Assembly: GCA_012934845.2 (NCBI GenBank)
Contig: WNNJ02003401.1
Coordinates: 62,001-126,000 of the forward strand
DNA length: 64,000 nucleotides
Direction of reading: 5' to 3'
Source of the DNA: Pomphorhynchus laevis
Taxonomy: Eukaryota > Acanthocephala > Palaeacanthocephala > Echinorhynchida > Pomphorhynchidae
Shown here: positions 19,822 through 30,979 of the stretch, one piece after another
Numbering within the stretch: position 1 is the first letter of the stretch
Layout: each line of letters starts with the position of its first letter
Notes under the pieces: model-generated
What the model saw: the letters and a program-made list of their open reading frames with translations, nothing else
Told to the model about the DNA's origin: nothing
The model's database searches: none
Program-made: the position numbers and the translations under genes

Positions 19822-20637
19822 ATGAAGCTGAACGATCTCAAAGAAAATCGGTCTACAATAAACAAAAAGTACGACCATGGTGATCCCTACATACTTGATT
19901 TAGCGGGAATGAAAGGAGCTTCTAATTGGTTGTCGGCTAAACCCATTAGTAAGATTGGATGTAATCTCAGTCCCAATCAATTTAAAGATGCAATGGCAGT
20001 AAGATATGGTTGGGGGCCACCCAACTCTTCAATTACATGCCAATGCGGTCAGCAATTCAATTTGCGTCATTGCCTTTCATGCCAATCCGGTGGCATCGAT
20101 GCGATCCGTCATAATGCCATTCGTGACATCTTTGCGGATGAATTAACGAAGATATGTTCATCAGTGTGTATAGAAACAGTGTTACAGTCTGTGCCGGATT
20201 TTGTGGAGTTTGAAAATGCATCAACCACACGTGATGATAACGCGAGGGCTGATATATCTTGTCACGGACTTTACGGAGATAGGACGGAGCAATCCATGTT
20301 GAACGTGTGTACATTTAGCCATATTGCCCCATCATATACCCGGAAACCTTGTACAGCCGTTTCCCATTATCACGAGGCTCGGAAGAGGTCAAAATATGGT
20401 AAAAGTATTGCACAGATCGAGAGAGCGTGTTTCTATCCAGTAGTCATTGCTACGAATGGAGCTTTTGGACCGAGAACTGATTTTATAACGAAGCATATGT
20501 CGACATTCAAGGCGATTATATCGAAGGAAATTTACAATGATTGTATTTTCAACTTAAGGTGTCGAATTGGAACGACAATGGCGAAGATGGTATCGATGTG
20601 TGTGAGGGCACCCGCTCTGCACGTAACAGATCAGTGA
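19822..20637 (+). CDS. C-terminal zinc knuckle and endonuclease-like domain of RLE-type LINE
   Basis: 271 open residues. The CQCGQQFNLRHCLSC zinc motif is followed by RHNAIRD, then RADISCHGLYGDRTEQ where acidic and basic residues resemble a PD-(D/E)XK nuclease core, and ends in the conserved helix FNLRCRIGTTMAKM...CVRAPAL. It should cut target DNA before reverse transcription. It is intact in this copy although the RT upstream is broken. Confidence 0.7.
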   Translation: MKLNDLKENRSTINKKYDHGDPYILDLAGMKGASNWLSAKPISKIGCNLSPNQFKDAMAVRYGWGPPNSSITCQCGQQFNLRHCLSCQSGGIDAIRHNAIRDIFADELTKICSSVCIETVLQSVPDFVEFENASTTRDDNARADISCHGLYGDRTEQSMLNVCTFSHIAPSYTRKPCTAVSHYHEARKRSKYGKSIAQIERACFYPVVIATNGAFGPRTDFITKHMSTFKAIISKEIYNDCIFNLRCRIGTTMAKMVSMCVRAPALHVTDQ

Positions 20638-20789
20638 TTCTAAATTAATGTTGAACCCATTACGGATAACTTTTTTCACTTTATATGAATCTATTTGCGG
20701 GTAACCATTCAAATGCTTTTGCACTAATTTGTGTGGATAAAAAATAATATATTTTTTAATTAATAATTTTTTCAATAATGCAAACCAAG

Positions 20790-21560
20790 GTTCTTGCAAA
20801 TGGGCCTTATAATAAGAGTTAATAATATTTAAAAATTTGTGTAAAATTGTCTCGTTAAAAGTTCTTAAAATATTATTTCGTTAGAACTTATTGTGATACA
20901 CATCCAACGTTCTTACCGAAAGTGGATCTGGCAGATCGAAGAATCATGGAAGCCGACCTTGCCATTAACAAACCGAAACTTGATCTTAGATCTATAATGC
21001 AGGTACTGTAGGTTCGTCGGACTTTCGATGCCTGTAATTTCGCCATTAGCTTAAAGATTAATTGTGCTTCACTACTTATTGCACCATTACATGTTACGAT
21101 GAATGGATAAAAGGTTGCATATTCGACCTTTGATATACGTTCGCTATATTTCGCTATTTTATGACTTAAGTGGTAGCTAAAGTGCGACTGAGGAACTCCA
21201 GAGCAATACGACTGAGCGAAACTGTTGAAATTACATATGTCTATAAGAGACATATAATATTTCTGTATATTATATTATTTCATCAGAGGAAATACGTCAT
21301 TAACATTCATTTTGTCTTTCTGATATATTTGCCCCGGTTACTATGTTGGATCAAGTAATATGGGGCAAACCTGATAACCTAGCAATTCCTCATTATAAGC
21401 TCTAATATTAATTCTGACTTATCACATATTATTTATTAGTTAACTCATAAAAATTGACTTTTATCTCAAACTGTTGAAAGTATATATGTCTATGAGAGAC
21501 CGCTCCGTCGAATCCCCAAACAACCCACGACGTTCGATATCAAATCGGGCATGGATGTTG
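20790..21560 (-). mobile_element. RLE-type LINE, 3'-end fragment 5, split by a foldback repeat
   Basis: 21253-20888 encodes SLIDICNFNSFA...ERISKVEYATFYP and the terminal helix. 21560-21477 encodes ARFDIERRGLFGDSTERSL just upstream on the same strand. The 3' signature GGCCCATTTGCAAGAACC lies at 20805-20788. It sits tail-to-tail with the longest copy. A foldback repeat (21252-21476) is inserted at the SLIDI codons, which are present on both sides. Confidence 0.75.
21252..21476 (+). repeat. Foldback repeat family 1, copy d, inserted in a LINE
   Basis: It contains CATCAGAGGAAATACGTCATT, CCCCGGTTACTATGTTGG, GGGGCAAACCTGATAACCT and TTATTTATTAGTTAACTC, aligning with copies a and c. Flanks GAAACTGTTGAAATTACATA (21218 on) and CAAACTGTTGAAAGTATATA (21477 on) form a roughly 35-bp direct duplication, about 80 percent identical. 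Confidence 0.75.
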
Positions 21561-22052
21561 CTTATAACAGTACTTAGAATGGAGCGGTTCTTTTTTGGAC
21601 ATCTGTATCTATAACTGTCATGATCCTTCCTATATCTCAGGTCCTACTGCTAGCTATAGGAAACTAGCAAAATATGCCGAAGAAAGAGCTGCATTGAAAG
21701 AGCCGATTGAAAGAGCTGCATTTTATCAAGGAAACTAGCAAAATATGCCGAAGGTGTAACCAGGATTGAAAGAATTGCATTTTATCTTTTCGTGCTAACA
21801 ACGAGTGGAGGAATTGGAATGGATGCCAATCAAATCGTTAAAAAATATCTCGCAAGATAGCCAATAAAAACAATATTGATTACGCGACCTGCGTAAACCA
21901 AATTCGAAGAAAGATTATCGTCGCCATAGCCACGAGTTCGTCGTTTTGTCTACGACGATGTGGCGCTATGAAGCAGTGTGAGGATACAACTTTACAATAA
22001 AAGACTTAAAAATGAATAAACAATTTTGTAAAAGGTCTTGTATGCAGAGGAC
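21560..22052 (+). mobile_element. RLE-type LINE, 3'-end fragment 6
   Basis: The plus strand reads MERFFFGH.. (from ERSFFDI), then SYRKLAKYAE and GVTRIERIAFYLFVLTTSGG. A 72-bp internal duplication repeats GGAAACTAGCAAAATATGCC at 21657 and 21730. The 3' signature CCCATTTGCGGGTAACT is at 22044. It is head-to-head with fragment 5 and abuts the 3' tail of the CR1-like LINE at 22060. Confidence 0.7.
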
Positions 22053-23714
22053 CCATTTGCGGGTAACTAAAAATGTATTGTTATAAAAAAATTATTAAAA
22101 AAAATAAAAAATAAAAACAAAAAAATTATTATTATTGTAACAACAGCCCAGGAGCATAAGCTCAAATTGGTTGGATCACATAGCTCAAAACATAAAAAAC
22201 AGATAAGAAAAAAGGTGAAAATGTCATTGTCGTGATTTAATAATTGATTGAACTTCTGGACGGAACCGCTGTCGATTGTCGATGCATGAAGATTGTTCCA
22301 CAGGTCAGCAATGCGATTGCTTATCGTAACACAATTTGTTCTGGGACGGAGCCTGTGCTTTATCATAAGTATGTGGTCTCGTAGTCGACCCGGTGGACGA
22401 ATTGTAAACAGAAACTTCGATAATGTCCAGGTATATACAGTGACTGCCATACATACACTAGGTCGGAGTCAGACAGCGAACGTTCAACAGTGTGGACATC
22501 CAAGAATGACAGTCTCTGGGTATAGTTGACACTACGCACTGAGGACACAAGATGGGTTGCTTGTCGTAATACCCGTTTGTATATTTCCAATTCGCTACGG
22601 AGCTTAAGGGAAACGAGATGGTCCGAGATTCTACTGTAGATAACACGTCCAGGGACTTTACATATCGAAGAGGTCAAGCTTATTGGCCTGTAATCACTAT
22701 CTTATGATGCAATGAATTTTTTGGGGAATAGAAACAACAATCGCAGTTTTCCATCCTTCTGGTACACTTCCAGTGGCCAAACTCTCAGCAAAAATCTCCG
22801 CAAGAAGAGGGGCCAAGTAACTCGACAATACTTCGAGCAGGAATGGCAAAATGTCGTCGGGGTCAGCGGCACTAAAAAGACGAACATTGGCAAGATACTC
22901 TTGAATTTCAGAAGCGCATATTGGCCGGAAATCAGTATGCTCATGAATAGGATAACTGTACTATTTCAAGTAAGAATTAAGATGTGATAATGTAATTGAT
23001 AACAAGGATGCGAATCTCAGCTATATCAGTTTCAGCTGTAACCAGGCCGTTCTATGAGTGCACATGTTTGATTGCGGTATTAAGAGTTCTATATCGTCGA
23101 GCATAGGATCAAAATAGCTTGGTGCTGCAATTTACTTTTTCGATAATTGCTGATTCAAATCTCTCCCGTTTGGATATCTTCATCCGAGTACAAACGTTTC
23201 TAAAATATCTATAAATGTTGGTGATGTGCCGGAGCGAGCGAGATAACTTCCACAGACGATTTTGTACATTCAACATCAGTTTCAGATTCAGATCGTACCA
23301 TGCAGGATGTTTAATATTTGGTGAGATGGCACGCCTAGGGAAATACATCGGATACCTCTAGAAGGTATCACTTCCAATTAAACTTCCTTAGAATTTGTTA
23401 ATTGAAGTAGATAACGTTGACAAAAAGATAAAATTTGCTCACCTCGTACTTTTGACCAAACCCGATTTACAATTGGTGTCTCGGAAGGGCGGAATTTAAA
23501 GCTTGGTGCGACCTGCAAGGATAGCACACAGTGGTCCGAACTACCAATCGGCTGGAGGTAATAAACTCAAGCAATCTCTTCAAGACGCTTGGAAAAAACC
23601 AAGTCAAGTACAGTATCAGCGGTAGAAGAAATACATGTAGGATCCTGCACATGCTGTACTAGCAAGAGCTCATCAGCAAGAAATTCTGAGATTTCCTTTT
23701 CCACTGCGCTACCG

Positions 23715-24101
23715 TCACCAAATATTGACTGCTGCTAATTTGATCGGGGAAAGTTGAAGTCTCTTAGGAGAACGAAGTGAGAGCTGAGATTTATCGATTG
23801 CAATATTGGTTTCATCATACTTAATATGAAACGAAATGCTCTCGAAGGAACCACGCGGATCACAAACTTGGGAGATATCAGAAATCAAAAAGTGGTCCCG
23901 AATGTACACTGCAAAACCGCAATTACGTATACTAAACTTTCTATCACCGCGGAGTAGATGATATCCTGAAATATCCAAGATGTTTTGGTGTCGCCATGAT
24001 TCACTAATACGGAACATATAATACGCATTAACCCCAACATGGTATCTTGGCTCTGTAAGTTGCGCAGGACGACTGCGAAGATTGGAATAACCTACCGACA
24101 A
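23715..24101 (-). CDS. CR1-like LINE endonuclease N-terminal half
   Basis: 128 residues: ISESWRHQNILDISGYHLLR is the E-S-W catalytic region of APE endonucleases (ITETWL in most), and CGFAVYIRDHF the following GGGVAIYI-like strand. The rest of the endonuclease continues in other frames down to about 23470. Inactive. Confidence 0.65.
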   Translation of the reverse strand: MSVGYSNLRSRPAQLTEPRYHVGVNAYYMFRISESWRHQNILDISGYHLLRGDRKFSIRNCGFAVYIRDHFLISDISQVCDPRGSFESISFHIKYDETNIAIDKSQLSLRSPKRLQLSPIKLAAVNIW

Positions 24102-24125
24102 ATAGCGACGGGTTGCACAGGCATC

Positions 24126-24638
24126 CTATTTAGGGTTATTAGAGCATAGACTATCAAACGTAATCAGATACCCCAAGGTATAATTTGTATTCTCTAAATT
24201 CACATGCAAGCCGGCTTTGCGACAGTCAAAGGGGTTAACCGTTTCCAACGCAAGACTCCTGAATACATAGATTTGCCTCCCCTTGAGAAAGCCACTTCTT
24301 AATTCAATGTTTGCTTTGCTCAATTTTAATCGCTCTTCCGAGGAAAGGTCAGGAAGTATACGATATAGCAGTCCTTTTATACGAATTCCACGCATCAACA
24401 ACAAGCGAGCATGATCAGGAGAGGACAATATCACCTTTAGTAGCCTTGGTTTCTCATGCATTCTTTTACCAAGCTGGAATAGCTTCTTTACGTTGGTAGC
24501 TGATGTTAACTCTTCATCACCTTCATGCAATAGGTGGGAGTATGCCTTACGTAGATTAGACACGTCATAATTCATACGGTTATGTGAATTTGCTACATTG
24601 GACTCAAGAAGTCCTTTGAATAACACGTTATATGTCAT
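24126..24638 (-). CDS. CR1-like LINE ORF1 C-terminal domain
   Basis: 170 residues. It contains LFQLGKRMHEKPRLLKVIL, LLLMRGIRIKG and SSEERLKLSKANIELR, matching ORF1 of the copy at 33130-33540 block by block. A nucleic-acid-binding ORF1 domain with the basic helix typical of CR1-group ORF1 proteins. Confidence 0.65.
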   Translation of the reverse strand: MTYNVLFKGLLESNVANSHNRMNYDVSNLRKAYSHLLHEGDEELTSATNVKKLFQLGKRMHEKPRLLKVILSSPDHARLLLMRGIRIKGLLYRILPDLSSEERLKLSKANIELRSGFLKGRQIYVFRSLALETVNPFDCRKAGLHVNLENTNYTLGYLITFDSLCSNNPK

Positions 24639-25539
24639 ATCATAATGATGCCGAATCTGATCAACCGATAGAGAAAATCACTAGGCTTGATAGGACCAGA
24701 GTTCGTTGCTATATGCCTACCAGCTGGAGGTCTGTTGCTTGAAGACGCGCGCAAGCTAGACGTCATTGATCGTCCGTGAGTCTCATTGATGTCAACAATT
24801 TGCACATTATAGGGTGAATCGTGAATTATATTATGCCATGAATCCGATGAATCCGTCGACATGACAATGGCTCATTTTGTTTAGAAGACGTTTAAGAACG
24901 CGTAGTTTTAAAACAGGTATCTTGCACCTTTCCTATTGTGAACTGTTTAGTGATAGTGATAGATTTTTTATATCCTCTTTTCCAAATATGGGTCGGTGTC
25001 AATGAGCTTACAATAACTAGATTTTCATTCTGGGGCGTATTGTTTAGCCCGTTTGAGGTGATCTCCTTGGGAATACGATCTGAATTCATTTCACAAGCTG
25101 GAACGCATTTGTACTGTCGCTGTGCAAGGCTCTATCCGGCTTATTCTCAGCACTGTTCTTACGATAGTCAGCATTACAAAAACCACATAAAAACGATCGA
25201 TCCTTTTATTGCAGCTGTTCGTTTATCCTGACCTTTATAATGTCCAAACTTCACAACCTGGAGTATCACACCCCACATCGAGTTGAATCTACTGTATACT
25301 TTTTGTTTCCGCCCATATGTAATTGTAGGCATGTGTGTAAATTGTAATCCAACTGTAATTGTAAGGATTAATTAATCAAAAATGTGCTATTTATTGTAAC
25401 AAGGAATTTTTTAAACTGCGATTGAAAATTCTGTGAAGCAGGAGTTTTTTATTAATCTCGGTGGACAAGATTTTCCGCTAGCGAAGCGAGCGGAACTGAA
25501 ATCTGGAATGTATGTTATGATATCAGATTTTTTTGTGAA

Positions 25540-25880
25540 ACATATGCATTACGGATTATCTAAACGCGTTTGTAGAGTCAGTGCCTACCATACGATGATG
25601 ATCTAAAACTGTGGTGTCCATTAGATTTAGTGATTGTTCTGGCTGTCTCCTACTACATTCGGATTTGGATAGAGTAAGCAGCTGATGTTTATCTCACGGT
25701 CTAGTCATTAATGTGAGCAAATGTAAGCATATGAAAATGATCACTCTCAACTACCCTTCGCCTCTTATAAATTCAGTATAAACTTTATTAAATTCAGTAA
25801 ATCATTTTACTGATCTAGGTGTTGTGATCTCGCCTCATTCAAAAACTCGTCTTCACTTTTCTATAATTGTGGCAAATGTG
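25540..25880 (+). mobile_element. CR1-like LINE RT fragment
   Basis: The plus strand reads DDLKLW (motif C), then GLVINVSKCKHMKMITL and HFTDLGVVISPHSKTRLHF. Blocks match the RT of the copy at 35500-35830. Stops and short gaps. Only the palm end and the start of the thumb remain. Confidence 0.65.
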
Positions 25881-25929
25881 ATAGAACTTTAACAACTTTT
25901 TTAATCAAGCAAAATTTATTTTGTACAAT

Positions 25930-26312
25930 AAAACGAGTTTACGCAAATGGGCTTCAAACTTAGGGTCAAATAAAGTATCAAGATTGAATATATTAATCAG
26001 TTGGTTTGAGATTGGTAATCGCCTCTGCTTGATCGGGGGCTCTTAGACAAACAGATGTAGATCTCATTATGGCGAAAGCAATCTTGCGCTTTAATTCAAC
26101 AATGACGTCACAGTATTGTGATAAGCTTGCCTTGGTAAGTTTGAACGCGTTGGATTTGAGTACTGCGTTTGCTCGGCTGCCAATGCCTCCAGAGGTTGAA
26201 AAAACCAATATAACGAAGCCGCTATGCTCCACCAGAGATATTCGTTCATTGTATTTGGCGAACTTGCGCGATTGGTTGTATTCGAATGATGACAAAGGCA
26301 CTATGAATGCAT
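25930..26312 (-). mobile_element. RLE-type LINE, 3'-end fragment 7
   Basis: The minus strand encodes SRKFAKYNERISLVEHSGF and YCDVIVELKRKIAFAIMRST, the terminal part of the family at 18-20.7 kb. The 3' signature AAGCCCATTTGCGTAAAC lies at 25952-25935. The 5' end is truncated near 26312. Confidence 0.72.
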
Positions 26313-26337
26313 TATTTTGACAAAGGCACTATTTAAT

Positions 26338-26538
26338 AGCAATAATAATTTATTTAAAGTGGCAAATGCGTCCCAACTGCACGCTTACAAGTCCATTAAC
26401 TAAAAAAACAGAGCAGAAGTCATAAATAAATTTCTTAAATTGCTAAAATGCGATCGGATTTTGCGTTTGAAACACGGCATTGAGGTTGATTCATCTGCCA
26501 ATGAATGGGCAGATGATTCCACAAGAGAGGAGCAGCCA
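26338..26538 (-). mobile_element. L2-like LINE family A, short 3'-end copy
   Basis: It begins with an (AAT)n stretch and carries GTGGCAAATGCGTCCC, CACGCTTACAAGTCC and GAATGGGCAGATGATTCCAC, the 3' UTR and ORF2 end of family A on the minus strand. About 200 bp, strongly 5'-truncated. Confidence 0.75.
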
Positions 26539-26544
26539 GAGGCT

Positions 26545-29500
26545 ACAAAACTTTTAACTCTGTACGGAAGCATCATAGGTAAAAAAGCCTATATTAGAAA
26601 ATAACCTTCCAATTTTATATATAATTTTTTTATCAAATATATCATAGTTTCTGAGATCCATTCTAAAGTTCAGCCCAATTTTTAACCGCAAACCTACGAC
26701 TTTTTCAGCTAAACTCCCAATTGGATAATGTCGCTGTGGCCTCTTTACTAAAGGATATAGTATATTTAGTATATTTTCAGTTATATTTAAAATTTTTGAG
26801 TTCATATTTAATCTTACGTCAGTTGTGACCTGTTTTCTTCGTTCGATACGATGAATCGCATACAAGACTTCTCGGAGTACGCTTTCCCGATTCTCAATGC
26901 CGAGCGATAACCCATGTAGACGTAGGGTAAGCTTTCCAAATGACATGATTGTATTTTTCCACTTGTCCATTTGATGATGGATGATAAGGAGTCGAATGTG
27001 ATAGTGATATTCCTTTCTGAGATAGATACTGACCGATCTGCAATGAAGTGAAGGAAGTACCTCGATCCGTGTGAATACAATTAGGTAGTCCAGAAAATCG
27101 AGAAAATTTGATCAAGACACTTGATGACTGTAGAAGCGAAGGGAAACCTCGAGTACTCGTTGATGACGACTAATATGTACTTGTTTCTATTGGTACTCGG
27201 TAGTGGACCCTTGAAGTCAATCATAAAGCGTTCGAATGATTGAGTAGATTTAATTAGCGTCCACATGCGTGGCTTGTAGTATCGAGATTTGATTTCATGA
27301 CAACTTTGACAATTGCTTGCTATAGCACGCACTTCGGAAATAGTATAGGGCAAGTTACGAGATTTAACGAAATGCCAAAATCGAGTAATTCCTGGATGAC
27401 ACAGTTGATTGTGGATTTCTCTGAGCTTCCAAAAATGAGCAGAGACATTATTAACAGTACAGCGAGACAATGTGTCTGCAGCAGTATTTTCATTACCTCG
27501 CCGGTACACAATATCGAAATGGAATCCGGCGAGCTCAAGACGCCAGCACTCCAATTTGTCGTTTTTTATCTTGCTCCTTGCAGACTAGGAGAATATAAAT
27601 GACACAGCCCTCTGATCAGTAATAATTGTAAACAGTCTTTCAGAAAGGTAATGACGCCAAAACCTGACTGATTCTAGAATGGCGAGAGCCTCCTTCTCGA
27701 TCGCAGCGTATCGTTTTGCATTCTTATCCAAGGTTCGCGAGAAAAAAGCAACTGGTTTATTGTTTTGTGATAATAATAATACAATAATTTATTTAACGTG
27801 GCAAATGCGTGCAGATTTGATATATATAATGCGTGCAGAATTGTGATAGTGTTGCACTTATGGAATAATCAGAAGCGTCAAACTTGAGAGTAAAAGGCGC
27901 ATTAAAGTCGATGGAAAAAGAGCGGCTGTCGAAAGGCGCTGTTTGAGTAATTCGAAGGCGTGACGAGCATCTGTCGATAAAGGGAACTTCAAGTTTGCTA
28001 AGGGTTGAACGATTTTGAAGTCTTTAATCCATCTCGAGTAATGAGTGAATATACCGATTACTCGTTTCAACTGAGGAGGGTTCTTAGGTTCGAACAGTTC
28101 CATTAAAGATCGTACTCGATCTTGATCAGGTGCTATTTGATCTTCATAAATTTAATAGCCCGAGAAGCATATGTTTACTGCCAAAGACACACTTATCGTT
28201 GTTCAACTGCAAGTTGTATTCAATTGTAACTTGCTTGAAGCGATTCAAATTGCGCTCGTGATCTTCGACTGTCTTGCCACCAACGACTATATCATCCAAA
28301 TAGCAGAATGTGTTCTCAAGATTTTCCTTTTGGATGATTTGAGACATAATATGCTGGAAAGCAGCGACAGCGTTCGTTAAACCAAAAGGCACTCGTTTGA
28401 ACTGGAATAACTGACCGGCAGCTTCGAACGCTGTGTGAATTCGATCTTCCTTTCGAATGGGAATTTGGTAGTAAGCGCGTTTAAGATCCAAGCGACTGAA
28501 AATTGAACAGGCGGACATACGATCAACAATGTCATCGATTCGTGGTAGTGGAAATGCGTCCAACAATGTAAATATATTTATAGTCATGCTATAGTCCACA
28601 ACTAATCATTTTTTTGCTGGGTCTTAACGAGCACAACTTGAGCTCTCCATTGCGAATTGCTCCGCTAAATGGTACGATCTCGTAGTAGCTGTTTAATTTC
28701 AGCGTCTATAAACCTTTGGTCTTCCAGACATCTGCGCCTCGATGGAACTGCGATGGGACACCATCTGATAGATGTGAAAATAATTCAGGAGGATCGATTT
28801 TCATAGCTGAACGTATCGAATTAATTAACAGTGGATCCTCGTTTCCTGTAAATTTCATTTGGATCATGGAATGTCGATTTAAGAAAGGCATGCCTAGAAT
28901 GACGTCTGTAACCAGTGTAAGAAGGACATAGAGCTCTACGTTTGAATATTCTTTGTTGTTAAATCGGATAGTACATTTCACAATATATTGAAGCTTACAC
29001 TGGAAGTTTTATGAAGCCATTCCGACGTTCAAATCGGAGGTCTGAATGGATAAGGTTAATGGCGCTTCCACTATCGAACAACGCCTTGCAAGAATGTCCA
29101 TCTACGTCAACATCGTGATACTTTAATCTCGCATGAGTTACCTCGCTTGTTGACTTGAGCACTTCTATCGCAGAATCGTAGGAAGTACAACTGTCGATTA
29201 GTTGAAACACTGATGATGAGACATGGTTGACCAGTAAATCCAGTTTCAGAGCGCGTTGATATCACTGAGAGTTCGAATAAAAGCTTCAAAACGCCGGTGT
29301 CAATGCATCCACTCTTTAGAGCATGATCCCTGATCCAACGATATGTCTAGAATTGAGGACTTGAGAAGCTTATCCATTCTGACTACAATATATTGAATAA
29401 ATTGTACCGAGAGACGTAACAAGACAATAGCAATTTAAGCCTTTATTCAATACATCTAAAAATACATATAAATAAGTTCATTACAGATCACATACCTAAT

Positions 29501-29567
29501 GCAGTATTGAAGTCAATTGTTTTCAATCTAAATAGGTCAAGCCTGTTATAATACGCATACTACATCA
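26545..29567 (-). mobile_element. Fossil Ty3/Gypsy LTR retrotransposon, broken
   Basis: Read on the minus strand: an LTR/leader-like segment (about 29567-29402, TG...CA ends and an AATAAA signal), the beginning of a gag-like frame (about 29380-29280), retropepsin (about 29210-28700, active site LFDSGSAINLI), reverse transcriptase (about 28600-27860), the RNase H end (about 27550) and integrase (about 27440-26600, with an HxxC zinc-finger part and the IDFKGPL core). Family Ty3/Gypsy (Metaviridae). It is broken in at least six places and no matching terminal repeat was found at the other end. Short L2-like tails are inserted in it (27765-27850) and beside it (26338-26538). It looks old. Confidence 0.85.
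27765..27850 (-). mobile_element. Very short L2-like LINE tail insertion
   Basis: (ATA/AAT)n followed by ACAATAATTTATTTAACGTGG and CAAATGCGTGCAG, the 3' end of the L2-like families, about 50-85 bp long and placed inside the Gypsy fossil. TATAATGCGTGCAGA repeats the tail sequence partly. Confidence 0.65.
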
Positions 29568-29569
29568 TC

Positions 29570-30510
29570 AATCTGATAAGCAAAATTGTCTTCGCAATTA
29601 TGATATCCCCGTACTTTATTTTTATTCTTTTTCTTTATGGTTTTGCAATCTTGCGGAGATTACTTTCAATTGCGATTTTAATTTTGAAGCTTATTTTCTT
29701 GAAAAATGTTAAAAAATCAAAAGGATATATAATATTTTTTAATCAGTTTGTCTGCTTGCTTATATTCATTCGCTTTATGGAAAATTTTAATTTTTCAGTA
29801 AGTTAAATCATATGGTTAAATTATGTAAATAAACAGCGTATTTTTATTGAACTCATGCTGTCATGCATTGATTAATATTTTAAATAAAAAATATTATAAT
29901 ATGTTTTAATATCAAAAAGTTATATTAATAATATAATATTTTAATATTATATTATATTATTTTAATTTAATATTTTAATATTAAATAGTATCAGTAGTAT
30001 ATCAGTATGACACTAGTATAAAATATAGCTAGTTTATAATTTTATGAAGCTCCAGAAATAATTGTTAGCTGGTCGGGTAATAGTTATTGAATTCGACTTC
30101 ATCGCAAAGAAATCTTACGCACTCTAAACATATTCTGTAGCAAAGTTTTGAGTAGTAAATCACCTGTTTCTAACATATTAAAGAAACAAATAAACCAATT
30201 GTGAAATATAAACAGATGCAAGAATTCACTGTTCAGAAATCAAGAATTCAATTGTTCATTTTCTAGCAGCAACGGTTCACTATTGAATATAAAAGAACAA
30301 CCTTTTAGCGACAGCTCATGTCAAACAGCTAGCAATTTCTACTCCGAAATTCCAAATTACAAATTTAACTGATAAGTTGTTTTTAATAGATTTTAATTGA
30401 TAAGTGTGGACAAATTATCAAACACTAAAAGTTATAAAACAAGCAAGTTTAATATAAAAAAATATAATACAAAAAATAGACTTAAAATAAATTTTGAAAA
30501 ACAAAATAGT
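29570..30510. other. AT-rich spacer; one hydrophobic ORF of doubtful value
   Basis: 29600-29806 (plus) could encode 68 residues that are almost all hydrophobic or basic (ISPYFIFILFLYGFAIL at the start), with a donor-like GTAAGT at its end. Composition follows the local A/T bias and I find no family match, so it may be chance. The remainder shows no genes. Confidence 0.25.
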
Positions 30511-30512
30511 AA

Positions 30513-30615
30513 AAAGTTGATAATGATCCATTATTGATAAATAATTATTGGAGTTGGATCAAAGAAAAGAGGAAAAATTCATCTTTTCTTTGATGCAGCT
30601 CAATAATTATTTAAG
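30513..30615. repeat. Dispersed hairpin repeat
   Basis: AATAATTATTGGAGTTGGAT with TCAAAGAAAAGA, then TCTTTTCTTTGATGCAGCTC and AATAATTATT, make 25-30 bp imperfect arms around an 8-nt loop. The left half matches 7020-7075. Confidence 0.6.
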
Positions 30616-30979
30616 ATTAGTTGTTTTTGAACATCTAGCTTTTTGATTAAATCGAGACAGATTACACATTTAATTACGTTTCTTCAATAAGGATTAATTG
30701 TCAGCTATAATATCACAGGTTGTTGGTTACAAACTAAATTAATAATCACGCCAATAGTGTTGATTCTGGCCCCATGAATTCGAAAGATTGAATTTCGAAA
30801 AGCTTTAAAAAATGTTACTTTTTCAGAAATGTAAATTTACAATAAATTACTATGAATATTATTATTTGTCTTCAACATTACGAAAACGGCTCAAAGTTGC
30901 ACTGTACAATATGAAAGAAAAAAAAGAAAAAAGATCAATCCAAATTCAAAATAATTTACCGTTTGAATAGTTTATGTGA

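Larger units (their letters stand above)
17990..20705 (+). mobile_element. RLE-type non-LTR retrotransposon, longest copy
   Basis: In order: a Cys-rich N-terminal domain (CNCNG..ARCKGCKCAKSGMSC, 18030-18120); an RT (GPSGTDAQLW near 18845, RPIGIGEVSRRI near 19030, motif A as LDAVNAFN near 19220, motif B as GFTQGNPVSM near 19372, LPLCCGGLGI near 19640); then CQCGQQF...HCLSCQSGG..AIRHNAIRD and a restriction-endonuclease-like domain (ARADISCHGLYGDR). The catalytic YADD region between motif B and the thumb is missing near 19455-19465, and several frame breaks occur (near 18510, 19260, 19490, 19806). The 3' signature ATTTGCGGGTAACC is at 20692. The family occurs widely in animals; I cannot give its clade name. 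Confidence 0.78.
22060..25330 (-). mobile_element. CR1-like LINE, minus copy, degenerate
   Basis: From 25330 downward: PHD-like zinc finger remnants (CDTPGCEVW, then SFLCGFC near 25170), ORF1 (24862-24126), APE endonuclease (24101-23470), and RT remains with the C-terminal RPGRLRDHI...RIADLWNNLHA near 22300. The 3' end carries TTTGAGCTTATGCTCCTG and an (ATT)n tail at about 22120. Much of the RT core is scrambled or missing. It is closely related in layout to the copy at 31858-36473. Confidence 0.8.
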
